Shown: piece after piece, positions 45,698 through 53,863 of the stretch
Layout: each line of letters begins with the position of its first letter
Position numbering within the stretch: the stretch's first letter is position 1
Assembly (NCBI GenBank): GCA_963798655.1
Contig: CAWCUH010000001.1
Location: 1 to 64,000 of the forward strand
Direction: 5' to 3'
Length of the DNA stretch: 64,000 nt
Source: CAVSMC01 sp963798655
Lineage (GTDB): Bacteria > Pseudomonadota > Gammaproteobacteria > Burkholderiales > Casimicrobiaceae
Translations under genes and position numbers: made by a program
The notes under the pieces: model-generated
Seen by the model: the letters and a program-made list of their open reading frames with translations, nothing else
Told to the model about the DNA's origin: nothing
Database searches by the model: none

Positions 45698-47713
45698 ATG
45701 AGCCCCGTCGGAATATCTGTGTTGATGGCGGTCGCCTTCGCCGCGTTCGCCGCGCTCGCGTGGCGCAAGCTTTCGATCGTCATCGCGCTCGCGCCGGAAG
45801 TGCGGTGGGATCGACCGCGCGCGCGCATCGGGCGCCTCGTGCAGAACGGGTTGCTGCAGTCGCGGATGATTCGCGGCGAGCTGCGGCCGGGCGTGATGCA
45901 CGCGGTGATCTTCGCCGGCTTCCTGTCGCTGCTTGCGCGCAAGCTGCAGCTGATCATCGTCGGCTACGATCCGTCGTTCACGTATCCGGGCGCGATCGGC
46001 GCGGCATTCTCGCTCGGCAAGGATGTGGTCGAGGTCGCCGTGCTTGCTGCCGTCGCCTACGCCTTGTGGCGCCGGCTCGTGCTGAAGCCGAAGCGGCTCG
46101 AACCCAATCGCGAGGCGCTCGTCATCCTGTTGCTGATCGCGGCGATCATGGTCACCGACATGGCGTTCGACGGCTTCCGCTTCGCGCTGCTCGCGGGCAG
46201 CGATGCCGGCATCGCGCACGAAATGCGCTTCGCGCCGCTCGGCGCGGCGCTCGCCGGCGTGCTTGCAAATCGTTCGAGCGACGCGCTCGTCGTCGGCTAC
46301 CAGGTGTCGTACTGGACGCAGATGCTGACCGTGTTCGGCTTCCTCGTGCTGCTGCCGCTCGGCGAGCATTTTCACATCGTCACCGCGCTGCCAACGCTGT
46401 TCTTCGGCCGGCCCGGACCGCTGAACCGCGTGCCAACCGTCGATCTCGACAAGGTGATGAACGCCGCCGACGGCGAAACCGTGAGGGTTGGCGCGCGCAC
46501 CGCGGCCGATCTCACGTGGAAGGAAGGGCTCGACGCGTTCAGCTGCACCGAGTGCGGGCGCTGCAAGGATGCGTGCCCGACGTTCCTCACCGGCAAGCCG
46601 CTCGCGCTGCAGTGGGTGAACGACGCGGTCAAGCGGCATCTGCTCGAGCATCGCGCCTCGCTGATCGAGCACAAGGGCGACGACGTGCTGCCGGCGCTCG
46701 TCGGCAACGTGATCGACGCCGACGCGCTGTGGGCGTGCACGACCTGCGGTTACTGCGAGGCGGCATGCCCGATCGAGATCGAGCATCTCGCGAAGTTCTA
46801 CCGGCTGCGTCAGCATCAGGTCATGATGGAAGGCGCATTCCCGCATGAGCTGAAGGCGGTGTTCGAAGCGTACGAAGTGCAGAGCAATCCATGGGGCTTC
46901 GCCGCCGATACGCGCGGCGACTGGGCGCGCGGGCTCGACGTGCCCGTCGTGTCCACCGCCGAAGAGGTGGCGCGGCTCGATTACCTGTTCTACGTCGGAT
47001 CGGCGGAATCGTTCGATCCGCGCGGCAAGAAGATCGCGAGCGCGTTCGTCACGCTGATGAAGGCCGCCGGCGTTCGCGTCGGCATCCTCGGCGCCGGCGA
47101 ATCGTCGACTGGCGAATGCGTGCGCCGAGCCGGCAACGAGATGCTGTTCCAGACGCTCGCGCAAGCGCTGGTCGAGCGGTTGAACGCGCTCGCCGTGAAG
47201 CGCATCGTCACCTGCGACCCGCATGCGTTCAACACGCTGCGCAACGAATATCCCGAGCTCGGCGGACACTACGAGGTCGTGCATCACACACAGCTGATCG
47301 CCTCGCTTGTCGACAGCGGCCGCCTGCGCCTCGCACGCACGTTCGAGCGCGTGATCTATCATGAACCGTGTTACCTTGCGCGTCACAACGGCGAGTACGA
47401 GGCGCCGCGGGCGGTGATCGCGGCGTTGTGCAGCGACGCGCCGATCGAGTTCGACCTCGCCCGCGATCATGCGATGTGCTGCGGTGCCGGCGGTGCACGG
47501 ATGTGGATGGAGGAGAAGATCGGACGTCGGATCAACGTCGTGCGTGCCGAGCAGGCGATGGCGAAAGCGCCGGCGGTCGTCGCGACCGCGTGTCCGTACT
47601 GCGCGACGATGATGGGCGATGGCCTCGCCGCGGGCGGCAACGCCGCGATCGCCGCGCGCGACATCGCCGAGCTCGCCGTCGAGGCGCTCGAGCGGGAGCG
47701 CTCGCCGGCATGA
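45698..47713 (+). CDS. Membrane-bound (Fe-S) oxidoreductase, possible second ETF:quinone oxidoreductase
   Basis: 671 aa. The N-terminal ~245 residues contain about six transmembrane helices (NarI/DUF224-type, with histidines such as GVMHAVIFAGF and LGEHFHIVTA as possible heme ligands). Two [4Fe-4S] motifs follow (CTECGRCKDACPTF near 284 and CTTCGYCEAACPIEI near 347), then CCG domains (EPCYLARHNGEYEAP; CCGAGGARMWMEEK). This architecture is known for ETF-linked membrane reductases in anaerobes and some proteobacteria. Divergent from ETF-QO and followed by acyl-CoA genes, which supports an ETF role; this is inference. Confidence 0.82.
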   Translation: MSPVGISVLMAVAFAAFAALAWRKLSIVIALAPEVRWDRPRARIGRLVQNGLLQSRMIRGELRPGVMHAVIFAGFLSLLARKLQLIIVGYDPSFTYPGAIGAAFSLGKDVVEVAVLAAVAYALWRRLVLKPKRLEPNREALVILLLIAAIMVTDMAFDGFRFALLAGSDAGIAHEMRFAPLGAALAGVLANRSSDALVVGYQVSYWTQMLTVFGFLVLLPLGEHFHIVTALPTLFFGRPGPLNRVPTVDLDKVMNAADGETVRVGARTAADLTWKEGLDAFSCTECGRCKDACPTFLTGKPLALQWVNDAVKRHLLEHRASLIEHKGDDVLPALVGNVIDADALWACTTCGYCEAACPIEIEHLAKFYRLRQHQVMMEGAFPHELKAVFEAYEVQSNPWGFAADTRGDWARGLDVPVVSTAEEVARLDYLFYVGSAESFDPRGKKIASAFVTLMKAAGVRVGILGAGESSTGECVRRAGNEMLFQTLAQALVERLNALAVKRIVTCDPHAFNTLRNEYPELGGHYEVVHHTQLIASLVDSGRLRLARTFERVIYHEPCYLARHNGEYEAPRAVIAALCSDAPIEFDLARDHAMCCGAGGARMWMEEKIGRRINVVRAEQAMAKAPAVVATACPYCATMMGDGLAAGGNAAIAARDIAELAVEALERERSPA

Positions 47714-47744
47714 CGCACCGCGGCGCGCGGTGTCGGATCGACTG

Positions 47745-48158
47745 ATGCACGGCAGGCGGACGCTCGTGCACACGCTCGTCATGCCGATCCGCTGGGGCGA
47801 CATGGATGCGCTCGGGCACGTGAACAACACCGTCTACTTCCGCTACATGGAGCAGGCGCGCGTCGAGTGGCTCGCGGCGCAGCAGCCGCATGGCGAGCCG
47901 TTCGGCCGCGACGGCATCGCCATCATCAACGCGAACTGCACGTTCCTGGAGCCTCTGGTGTATCCGGGCGACGTCGAAGTGAAGATGTTTCTCGGCGACC
48001 CCGGTCGCACGAGCGTCGGCAGCTACTACGATATGTGCAAAGACGGCCGCCGCCACGCCGAGGGCGCGGCGAAGATCGTGTGGATCGACATGGCGAGCGG
48101 CCGCCCGCAGCCGCTGCCGGACCGGATCGCCGCGCCGCTGCGTGCGGCGGCCGGTTAG
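47745..48158 (+). CDS. Acyl-CoA thioesterase, 4-hydroxybenzoyl-CoA thioesterase (hot-dog) family
   Basis: 137 aa. Hot-dog fold with the active-site helix motif WGDMDALGHVNNTVYFRYME, followed by QARVEWL; the Asp in DALGHVNN is the catalytic residue of this family. Hydrolyses short or medium acyl-CoA. Start ATG 47745 gives MHGRRTLVHTLVMPIRWG; GTG 47730 is possible. It lies 31 bases after the Fe-S oxidoreductase and overlaps the frame before acetoacetyl-CoA synthetase, forming a three-to-five-gene acyl-CoA cluster. Confidence 0.88.
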   Translation: MHGRRTLVHTLVMPIRWGDMDALGHVNNTVYFRYMEQARVEWLAAQQPHGEPFGRDGIAIINANCTFLEPLVYPGDVEVKMFLGDPGRTSVGSYYDMCKDGRRHAEGAAKIVWIDMASGRPQPLPDRIAAPLRAAAG

Positions 48159-48198
48159 CGCCGCGAAGCGCGCGCTTGCGTTGGAGGAGGCGACGTTC

Positions 48199-50202
48199 AT
48201 GATGCCGTCGGGCACGACACCTGCGCTGCTATGGCGACCGTCGACCGAGCGTGTCGCGAGCGCGAACGTGACGGCGTTCACGCGGCGCGTCGAATCCGCG
48301 CATCGCTGCTCGCTGCCGAACTACGAAGCGCTGTGGCGCTGGTCGGTCGCCGAGCGCGAATCGTTCTGGACCGAGCTGTGGGATTTTGCCGGTGTCCTCG
48401 GCGACCGCGGTTCCCGCGTGCTCGAGCACCGCGACCGGATGCCGGGCGCAAAGTGGTTTCCCGATGCAACGTTGAACTTCGCCGAGAATTTGCTCGCGCC
48501 GCGTGCGCCGGAATCCGACGCGCTCGTGTTCCGGGGCGAGGATCGCGTGCAGAGTCGGATGTCGTTCGGCGAGCTTTCGTCGTCGGTCGCGCGCATCGCT
48601 GCCGCGCTCGCCGCCGGCGGATTGCGCTGCGGCGATCGCGTCGCCGCGTTCATTCCGAACATCCCGCAGGCGGTCGTCGCCATGCTCGCTTCGGCGGCGC
48701 ACGGTGCGACCTGGTCGTCGTGCTCGCCCGATTTCGGCGTGCAGGGCGTGCTCGATCGCTTCGGCCAGATCGAGCCGCGCGTCTTTTTCACCGTCGACGG
48801 CTACTGGTACAACGGCAAGGCGATCGCGATACTCGACAAGGTCGCCGAGGTCGTCGTGCATCTGCCCTCGGTCGAGCAGATCGTCGTCGTTCCCTATCTC
48901 GCGCAGTCGGGCGGTCCGGCGTACGACGCGTCGCGCGTGCGCGGCGCCGTGCTCTGGGACGACTTCGGCGCGTCGAGCGCCGGCGCGCCGCTCGCGTTCG
49001 CGCGTCAGCCCTTCGACCATCCGCTGTACATCCTGTTCTCGTCGGGCACCACGGGAGTGCCGAAATGCATCGTCCACGGCTCCGGCGGCACGCTGCTGCA
49101 GCACCTCAAGGAGCACCAGCTGCACACCGACGTCAAGCGCGGTGACCGGCTGTTCTACTTCACGACATGCGGCTGGATGATGTGGAACTGGCTCGTGTCG
49201 GGTCTCGCGTCCGGCGCGACGCTGATGCTCTATGACGGTTCCCCGTTCGTCGCTCGCGGCCGCGTGCTGTGGGACTACGCCGAAGCCGAGCGGATCACCC
49301 ACTTCGGCACGTCGGCGAAATTCATCGACGCGCAGAAAAAGATCTGCGTGGTCCCGCACAAGGATTACGAGCTCGCGTCGTTGCAATCGGTGCTGTCGAC
49401 CGGAAGCCCGCTCGCGCCCGAGAGCTTCGATTACGTCTATCAGTGCGTGAAGGAGGACGTTTGTCTGTCGTCGATCTCCGGCGGCACGGACATCGTCTCC
49501 TGCTTCGCGCTCGGGAACCCGACGCTGCCGGTGTGGCGCGGCGAACTGCAGTGCCGCGCGCTCGGGATGGCCGTCGACGCGTTCGACGAGGACGGCAACC
49601 CGATTTCGCCGGGAAGCGGCGAGCGCGGCGAGCTCGTCTGCACGGCGCCCTTTCCGTCGATGCCGATCGGTTTCTGGAACGATCCTGACGGCTCGAAGTA
49701 TCGCGCCGCGTATTTCGAGCGCTTTCCAGGCGTCTGGTGTCACGGCGACTACGTCGAGCTGACCGAGCACGGCGGCATTGTGATCTACGGGCGCTCGGAC
49801 GCGACGCTCAATCCGGGCGGTGTGCGCATCGGCACTGCGGAGATCTATCGTCAGGTCGAGCAGTTGCCCGAAGTCGAGGAGAGTCTCGTCATCGGCCAGG
49901 ACTGGCCGCCCGGCGAAGTCGGCGACGTTCGCGTCGTGCTGTTCGTCAAGCTGACCGAAGGCGTGACGCTCGACGCGGCGCTTGCCGACAAGATCCGCCA
50001 GCACATCCGCGCCAGCACGACGCCGCGCCACGTGCCGGCGAGGATCGTGCAGGTGAGCGACATTCCGCGCACGAAGAGCAACAAGATCGTCGAGCTCGCC
50101 GTTCGCAACGTCGTGCACGGGCGCCCGGTGAGAAATCTGGACGCGCTCGCGAATCCCGATTCGCTCGAGCAGTTCCGCGACATGCCCGAGCTCAAGAGCT
50201 GA
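48199..50202 (+). CDS. Acetoacetyl-CoA synthetase (acetoacetate-CoA ligase)
   Basis: 667-aa adenylate-forming enzyme that activates acetoacetate with ATP and CoA. The N-terminal ACAS domain (WSVAERESFWTELWDFAGVL), the P-loop YILFSSGTTGVPKCIVHG, the family-specific LSSISGGTDIVSCF, the hinge YGRSDATLNPGGVRIG and the C-terminal lysine region IPRTKSNKIVELAVRN identify it. GGAGGAGG lies eight bases before ATG 48199, fixing the start. It links ketone-body or PHB-derived acetoacetate to acetyl-CoA, consistent with neighbouring acyl-CoA genes. Confidence 0.92.
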   Translation: MMPSGTTPALLWRPSTERVASANVTAFTRRVESAHRCSLPNYEALWRWSVAERESFWTELWDFAGVLGDRGSRVLEHRDRMPGAKWFPDATLNFAENLLAPRAPESDALVFRGEDRVQSRMSFGELSSSVARIAAALAAGGLRCGDRVAAFIPNIPQAVVAMLASAAHGATWSSCSPDFGVQGVLDRFGQIEPRVFFTVDGYWYNGKAIAILDKVAEVVVHLPSVEQIVVVPYLAQSGGPAYDASRVRGAVLWDDFGASSAGAPLAFARQPFDHPLYILFSSGTTGVPKCIVHGSGGTLLQHLKEHQLHTDVKRGDRLFYFTTCGWMMWNWLVSGLASGATLMLYDGSPFVARGRVLWDYAEAERITHFGTSAKFIDAQKKICVVPHKDYELASLQSVLSTGSPLAPESFDYVYQCVKEDVCLSSISGGTDIVSCFALGNPTLPVWRGELQCRALGMAVDAFDEDGNPISPGSGERGELVCTAPFPSMPIGFWNDPDGSKYRAAYFERFPGVWCHGDYVELTEHGGIVIYGRSDATLNPGGVRIGTAEIYRQVEQLPEVEESLVIGQDWPPGEVGDVRVVLFVKLTEGVTLDAALADKIRQHIRASTTPRHVPARIVQVSDIPRTKSNKIVELAVRNVVHGRPVRNLDALANPDSLEQFRDMPELKS

Positions 50203-50206
50203 CGCG

Positions 50207-50752
50207 ATGCTGATCGCCGCCGAACGCTCGATGCTCCTCGTGAGTGACATGCAGGACAAGCTGCTGCCGGCGATCCACGAGCACGAGGCGCTCGTTGCCG
50301 GCGTCGTCTGGCTCGTGCGCGCTGCGCAGCGGATCGGCGTTCCGGTGGCCGCGGTCGAGCAGTATCCGAAGGGGCTGGGCCGCCTCGCCGCACCGCTGCG
50401 CGAGCTGCTTCCCGACGCCGCCATCGCGCAGAAGACGTATTTCTCGAGCGTCGCCGCACGCTGCCTCGAAAATTTGCCGGGCGCGGATCGCGCGCAGGTC
50501 GTGATCGCCGGCATCGAGACGCATGTCTGCGTTCTGCAGACGGCGCTCGAGCTCACCGAGGAAGGCCGCGAGGTGTATGTCGTCGCCGACGCCGTCGGCT
50601 CGCGGCGCACGCACGACCGCGATCTCGCGCTGTGGCGGATGCGCCAGGAAGGCGTGCGCGTCGTGTCGCGCGAGATGGTCGTCTTCGAATGGCTCGGCCA
50701 GGCGGGCACGCCGCTGTTCAGCGACGTAAGCAAGGAGTTCCTCCGCGGATGA
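50207..50752 (+). CDS. Isochorismatase-family hydrolase
   Basis: 181 aa cysteine hydrolase (YcaC/nicotinamidase-like). The catalytic triad reads D14 (LLVSDMQDKL), K76 (AQKTYFS) and C108 (IAGIETHVCVLQTALEL). Substrate unknown: the family includes isochorismatase, nicotinamidase and amide hydrolases. It starts four bases after acetoacetyl-CoA synthetase and its stop overlaps the next start (ATGA at 50749-50752). Confidence 0.87.
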   Translation: MLIAAERSMLLVSDMQDKLLPAIHEHEALVAGVVWLVRAAQRIGVPVAAVEQYPKGLGRLAAPLRELLPDAAIAQKTYFSSVAARCLENLPGADRAQVVIAGIETHVCVLQTALELTEEGREVYVVADAVGSRRTHDRDLALWRMRQEGVRVVSREMVVFEWLGQAGTPLFSDVSKEFLRG

Positions 50753-51711
50753 ACTTCATCGCCGTGGTGGTCGCGCTCGCGCTCGAGCAGTGGCGCGCAT
50801 TCGCTCCGCGCATCGCGATCGAGCGTGCGTACATCCGCTACACGCGTGCGCTCGAGCGGCGGTTGAACGGCGGCAGTGTGCAGCAAGGCGCCGTCGCGCT
50901 CGCGCTCGCGGTCGGACCGCCCGTCGTCGTCGCGGCAGGGTTGTTCTTTGCGCTCGCTGCGCTGCACCCGGCGCTCGGCCTCGCGTGGAACATCGCGGTG
51001 CTCTACGCGCTGATGGGATTTCGCCGTTTCAGTCACGCATTCTCCGGGATCGGCGCCGCGCTTCGGGCGAACGATGTCGCCACGGCACGCCGTGCGCTCG
51101 CCGGCTGGCTGGGCGCGGCGATCGGTGATCTTTCGAGCGACGACGTGGCGAAGGTTTCGATCGAGCGCGGCCTGCTCGACTCCTACCGTCAGGTGTTCGC
51201 GACGCTCTTCTGGTTCACCGTGCTGCCCGGTCCCGCCGGCGCCGTGCTCTACCGCGCCAGCGCGCTGCTCGCCGAGGAATGGCGCGCCGCACCGCGCGGC
51301 GACGACCAGACGCCGATCGTGCAGGCACGCGATCGGTTCGGTGCACCGGCGCGACGTCTGCTGTGGCTGCTCGACTGGATTCCCGCGCGGCTCACCGCGC
51401 TGTCGTTCGCGGTGGTCGGCGATTTCGAGGACGCCGTCTACTGCTGGCGAACGCAAGCGGCGCAATGGAGCGATTACGACGGCGGTGTTCACGCCGGCAT
51501 CGTGCTCGCGAGCGGCGCCGGCGCGCTCGGCGTGCTCGTCGGCGGGTCGCTGCCGGCTCTTGCCGGCGAGCCGGACTACCGTCCGGAGCTCGGCGTCGGC
51601 GACCCGGCCGACGCCGACGTGCTGCCGTCCGCTGCCGGGCTCGTGTGGCGTGCGCTCGTCCTCTGGCTGCTGCTGATGCTGCTGCTGACACTCGCGAACC
51701 TCGCGCCGTAA
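50749..51711 (+). CDS. CobD/CbiB-like integral membrane protein
   Basis: 320 aa with about five hydrophobic segments (FIAVVVALALEQWR; AVALALAVGPPVVVAAGLFF; a C-terminal LVLWLLLMLLLTLANLAP). Internal features resemble the CobD/CbiB family of cobalamin biosynthesis (LDSYRQVFATLFWFTVLPGP; LDWIPARLTALSFAVVGDF) and the related AmpE proteins. No cobalamin genes are nearby, so an adenosylcobinamide-phosphate synthase role is unlikely to be provable here. It overlaps the stop of the hydrolase gene, so the two are coupled. Confidence 0.78.
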   Translation: MNFIAVVVALALEQWRAFAPRIAIERAYIRYTRALERRLNGGSVQQGAVALALAVGPPVVVAAGLFFALAALHPALGLAWNIAVLYALMGFRRFSHAFSGIGAALRANDVATARRALAGWLGAAIGDLSSDDVAKVSIERGLLDSYRQVFATLFWFTVLPGPAGAVLYRASALLAEEWRAAPRGDDQTPIVQARDRFGAPARRLLWLLDWIPARLTALSFAVVGDFEDAVYCWRTQAAQWSDYDGGVHAGIVLASGAGALGVLVGGSLPALAGEPDYRPELGVGDPADADVLPSAAGLVWRALVLWLLLMLLLTLANLAP

Positions 51712-51755
51712 GCAGCGGCTATTCCTTCGCGTTCCCTCACTTCCAAGGATCCCGT

Positions 51756-52262
51756 ATGACCATTTCAATGTATCAGGTGACCGTTCCTCGTTTCGTCAAC
51801 ATCCTCGGCAACCTGTCGAACATTCTCGACAAGGCGCAGGCTCATGTGGACGCAAAGAAGATCGACGCCGCCGTGCTGACGACGTATCGCCTGTATCCCG
51901 ACATGCTGCCGATGACCTCGCAAGTGCAGATCGCGTGCGATACCGCCAAGGGTGCGGTTGGGCGTCTCGCCGGCGTCGAGATTCCGGCGTACGAAGACAA
52001 CGAGAAGACGCTCGCGGAATTGAAGGCGCGCGTCGCCAAGACGATTGCATTCATACAGACGGTAACGCCGAGGCAGATCGACGGCACCGAGGACAAGGAC
52101 ATCGTGATCAAGCGCGGCGACACCGAGATGCGCTACAAGGGCATGCAATTCCTGCTCGGCCGGGCGCTGCCGAACTTCTACTTCCATGTCACCACCGCCT
52201 ACAACATCCTGCGCCACAACGGGGTGGAGATCGGCAAGCGCGACTATCTCGGCAATCCGTAG
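51756..52262 (+). CDS. DUF1993 family protein
   Basis: 168 aa, helical and soluble, matching the DUF1993 family of about 165-170 aa (MYQVTVPRFVNILGNLSNIL; LYPDMLPMTSQVQIACDTAK; GRALPNFYFHVTTAYNILRH). These proteins share the DinB-like four-helix arrangement with His residues; function is unknown. Start ATG 51756. Monocistronic, following the CobD/CbiB-like gene by 44 bases. Confidence 0.85.
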   Translation: MTISMYQVTVPRFVNILGNLSNILDKAQAHVDAKKIDAAVLTTYRLYPDMLPMTSQVQIACDTAKGAVGRLAGVEIPAYEDNEKTLAELKARVAKTIAFIQTVTPRQIDGTEDKDIVIKRGDTEMRYKGMQFLLGRALPNFYFHVTTAYNILRHNGVEIGKRDYLGNP

Positions 52263-52291
52263 CGCGGGGCATGGCCCACGACGTTCATGCC

Positions 52292-53197
52292 TCAGCGTCC
52301 CGGCGCACGCGCGGCCTTGCTGGCGCGCGTGAGCGCGTGCAGCAGCGCGACGCGAAACGGCGCGATCTCGCCGCGCTCGACCGCCGCCCGTACGGCGCAG
52401 CCGGGCTCGGCGTCATGCCGGCAATCGCGAAAGCGGCATGCGCCGATGAACGGTTCGATGTCGCGAAACGCCTTCGCGATCTCGGCGGGCGCGAGGTGCG
52501 CGAGTCCGAACACCTTCATTCCGGGCGAATCGACGATCCACGCATCGCCGCCGTCGCCGAACGGATACAGCGTCGTTTCCGACGTCGTGTGACGACCGGT
52601 GCCCAACGCATCCGAAACGTCGCGCGTGCGCGCGAGCGCAGCCGGCACGAGCGCGTTCAGGATCGTCGATTTGCCCATGCCGGATTGACCGATCAGAACG
52701 CTGCGCTCGCGCTCGACGAAGCGCGCGAGCGGCGTCGCATCGCGCTTCGCCGATAACGAGACGACCTCGTAGCCGAGCGCGGCGATCGGCGCGAGCCGCT
52801 CGAGCAGTGTGTCGAAGCCCGGCAGGTCCGCCTTGTTGGCGGCGACGACGAACCGACAGCGCTCGGCTTCGGCCGCAACCGCCCAGCGATGAACGAGCTC
52901 GAGGTCGGCGGCAATGTCCGGCGCGACGACTCCGACGATCTGCGTGACGTTTGCCGCGATCAGCTTCTCTCTGAACCCATCCGAGCGATAGAGGAGCGAA
53001 GCGCGAGGCAGCACCGCTTCGATCGCGCCGCCGCCGGCAACGAGCGCGACGCGCACGCGATCGCCGCATGCGAGCACCATCGAGCGGCCTTTCAGCACGC
53101 AGTCGATCGTCGTGGCGTCACCGACGCGCACCGCGTAGTGCCGGCGGAACCCCGCGACGACGAGGCCGTCGAGGGTGGCCGCTACGTCGCCAGGCAC
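52292..53197 (-). CDS. rsgA: Small ribosomal subunit biogenesis GTPase RsgA
   Basis: 301 aa, circularly permuted GTPase acting in late 30S maturation. An OB-fold domain comes first (VRVGDATTIDCVLKGRSMVL), then the permuted G motifs: G4 NKADLP, G1 GQSGMGKST, G3 DSPGMK, and a C-terminal zinc finger CRFRDCRHDAEPGC. The start is most likely GTG 53197 (MPGDVAATLDGLVVAGFRR), overlapping the end of the pterin dehydratase gene by 16 bases; no ATG is available. The frame stays open upstream but in arginine-rich antisense. Confidence 0.9.
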   Translation of the reverse strand: MPGDVAATLDGLVVAGFRRHYAVRVGDATTIDCVLKGRSMVLACGDRVRVALVAGGGAIEAVLPRASLLYRSDGFREKLIAANVTQIVGVVAPDIAADLELVHRWAVAAEAERCRFVVAANKADLPGFDTLLERLAPIAALGYEVVSLSAKRDATPLARFVERERSVLIGQSGMGKSTILNALVPAALARTRDVSDALGTGRHTTSETTLYPFGDGGDAWIVDSPGMKVFGLAHLAPAEIAKAFRDIEPFIGACRFRDCRHDAEPGCAVRAAVERGEIAPFRVALLHALTRASKAARAPGR

Positions 53198-53511
53198 TCG
53201 ACCTTCGCCGCGCAGATGCAGTCGTTCAGCGTGACGCCGCCGGCGTCGTGCGTCGACCACGCGACGTCGCAGCGGTTGAAATGGACGCCGAGGTCGGGAT
53301 GATGGTCTTCGCGGTGCGCGACGTACGCGAGCGCGTTCACGAACGCGAGCGTCTCGTGGTAGTTGGCGAAGCGGAATGTCTTGTCCAGCCGGTCGGGCGC
53401 AACGTGCCAACCCGGCAGCAGCGACTGCATGCCGGCGAGCTCCTGCGCCGAAAGCTTCGGCGCTCCGGCGCGGCAATGCATGGCTGCGAGCGCGGCGAGC
53501 GACGTCGTCAT
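53182..53511 (-). CDS. Pterin-4a-carbinolamine dehydratase
   Basis: 109 aa. The signature is FRFANYHETLAFVNALAYVA followed by HREDHHPDLGVHFNRCDV, which carries the active-site histidines. Recycles tetrahydrobiopterin after aromatic amino-acid hydroxylation; no hydroxylase gene lies in the window. ATG 53511 overlaps the cytochrome gene stop (53508) and the gene end overlaps the rsgA start, so cytochrome c, dehydratase and rsgA form one compact operon. The symbol phhB is often used but cannot be fixed from sequence alone. Confidence 0.9.
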   Translation of the reverse strand: MTTSLAALAAMHCRAGAPKLSAQELAGMQSLLPGWHVAPDRLDKTFRFANYHETLAFVNALAYVAHREDHHPDLGVHFNRCDVAWSTHDAGGVTLNDCICAAKVECLAT

Positions 53512-53849
53512 CGCTTGAAGTGGTAGTACTGCTTGTCGAGGTATGCGGCGACGTTGTCCTCGTCCTCGGGGAAGTACTTCGCACCGAGCTGCGTGTTGCA
53601 CCACTGCACCTGCGTCCTCAACTGGGCGAGCGTCTTCACCTTGTGGTCCGCTCGCGTGTACATCTTCGACGCGTCGCCGCCGAAGCGCGCCGCATGGCAG
53701 CCGATGCAGTCCTTGTCGTGCAGTGCCTTGCCCGCCGCAACATCGGCGCGCGCGAGCGTCGACTCGGCCGGCGTCTGCGCATGCGGCGCGCCGCACAACG
53801 CGAGCGCGAACACGCCAACGCAGCCACACCAGAGTCTTCGCGCGATCAT
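53508..53849 (-). CDS. Periplasmic c-type cytochrome
   Basis: 113 aa from ATG 53849 (119 from ATG 53867). A signal peptide (MIARRLWCGCVGVFALALCG, cleavage near PHAQ) and one heme-attachment motif CIGCH with a downstream Met in SKMYTR as the likely distal ligand. Monoheme cytochrome c near a housekeeping cluster; partner unknown. GGGAG five bases before 53849 favours the shorter start. Confidence 0.85.
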   Translation of the reverse strand: MIARRLWCGCVGVFALALCGAPHAQTPAESTLARADVAAGKALHDKDCIGCHAARFGGDASKMYTRADHKVKTLAQLRTQVQWCNTQLGAKYFPEDEDNVAAYLDKQYYHFKR

Positions 53850-53863
53850 CGAGCGCTCCCGGA

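Noticed and set aside
50749..51711. A cobalamin biosynthesis locus
   Set aside because: Only a CobD/CbiB-like protein is present; no other cob or cbi gene and no cobalamin riboswitch pattern were seen.
48229..51768. A 1179-aa minus-strand ORF
   Set aside because: It is antisense to acetoacetyl-CoA synthetase, the isochorismatase-like hydrolase and the CobD-like gene; its product is Arg/Glu/His-rich and lacks motifs, as expected for GC-rich shadow frames.
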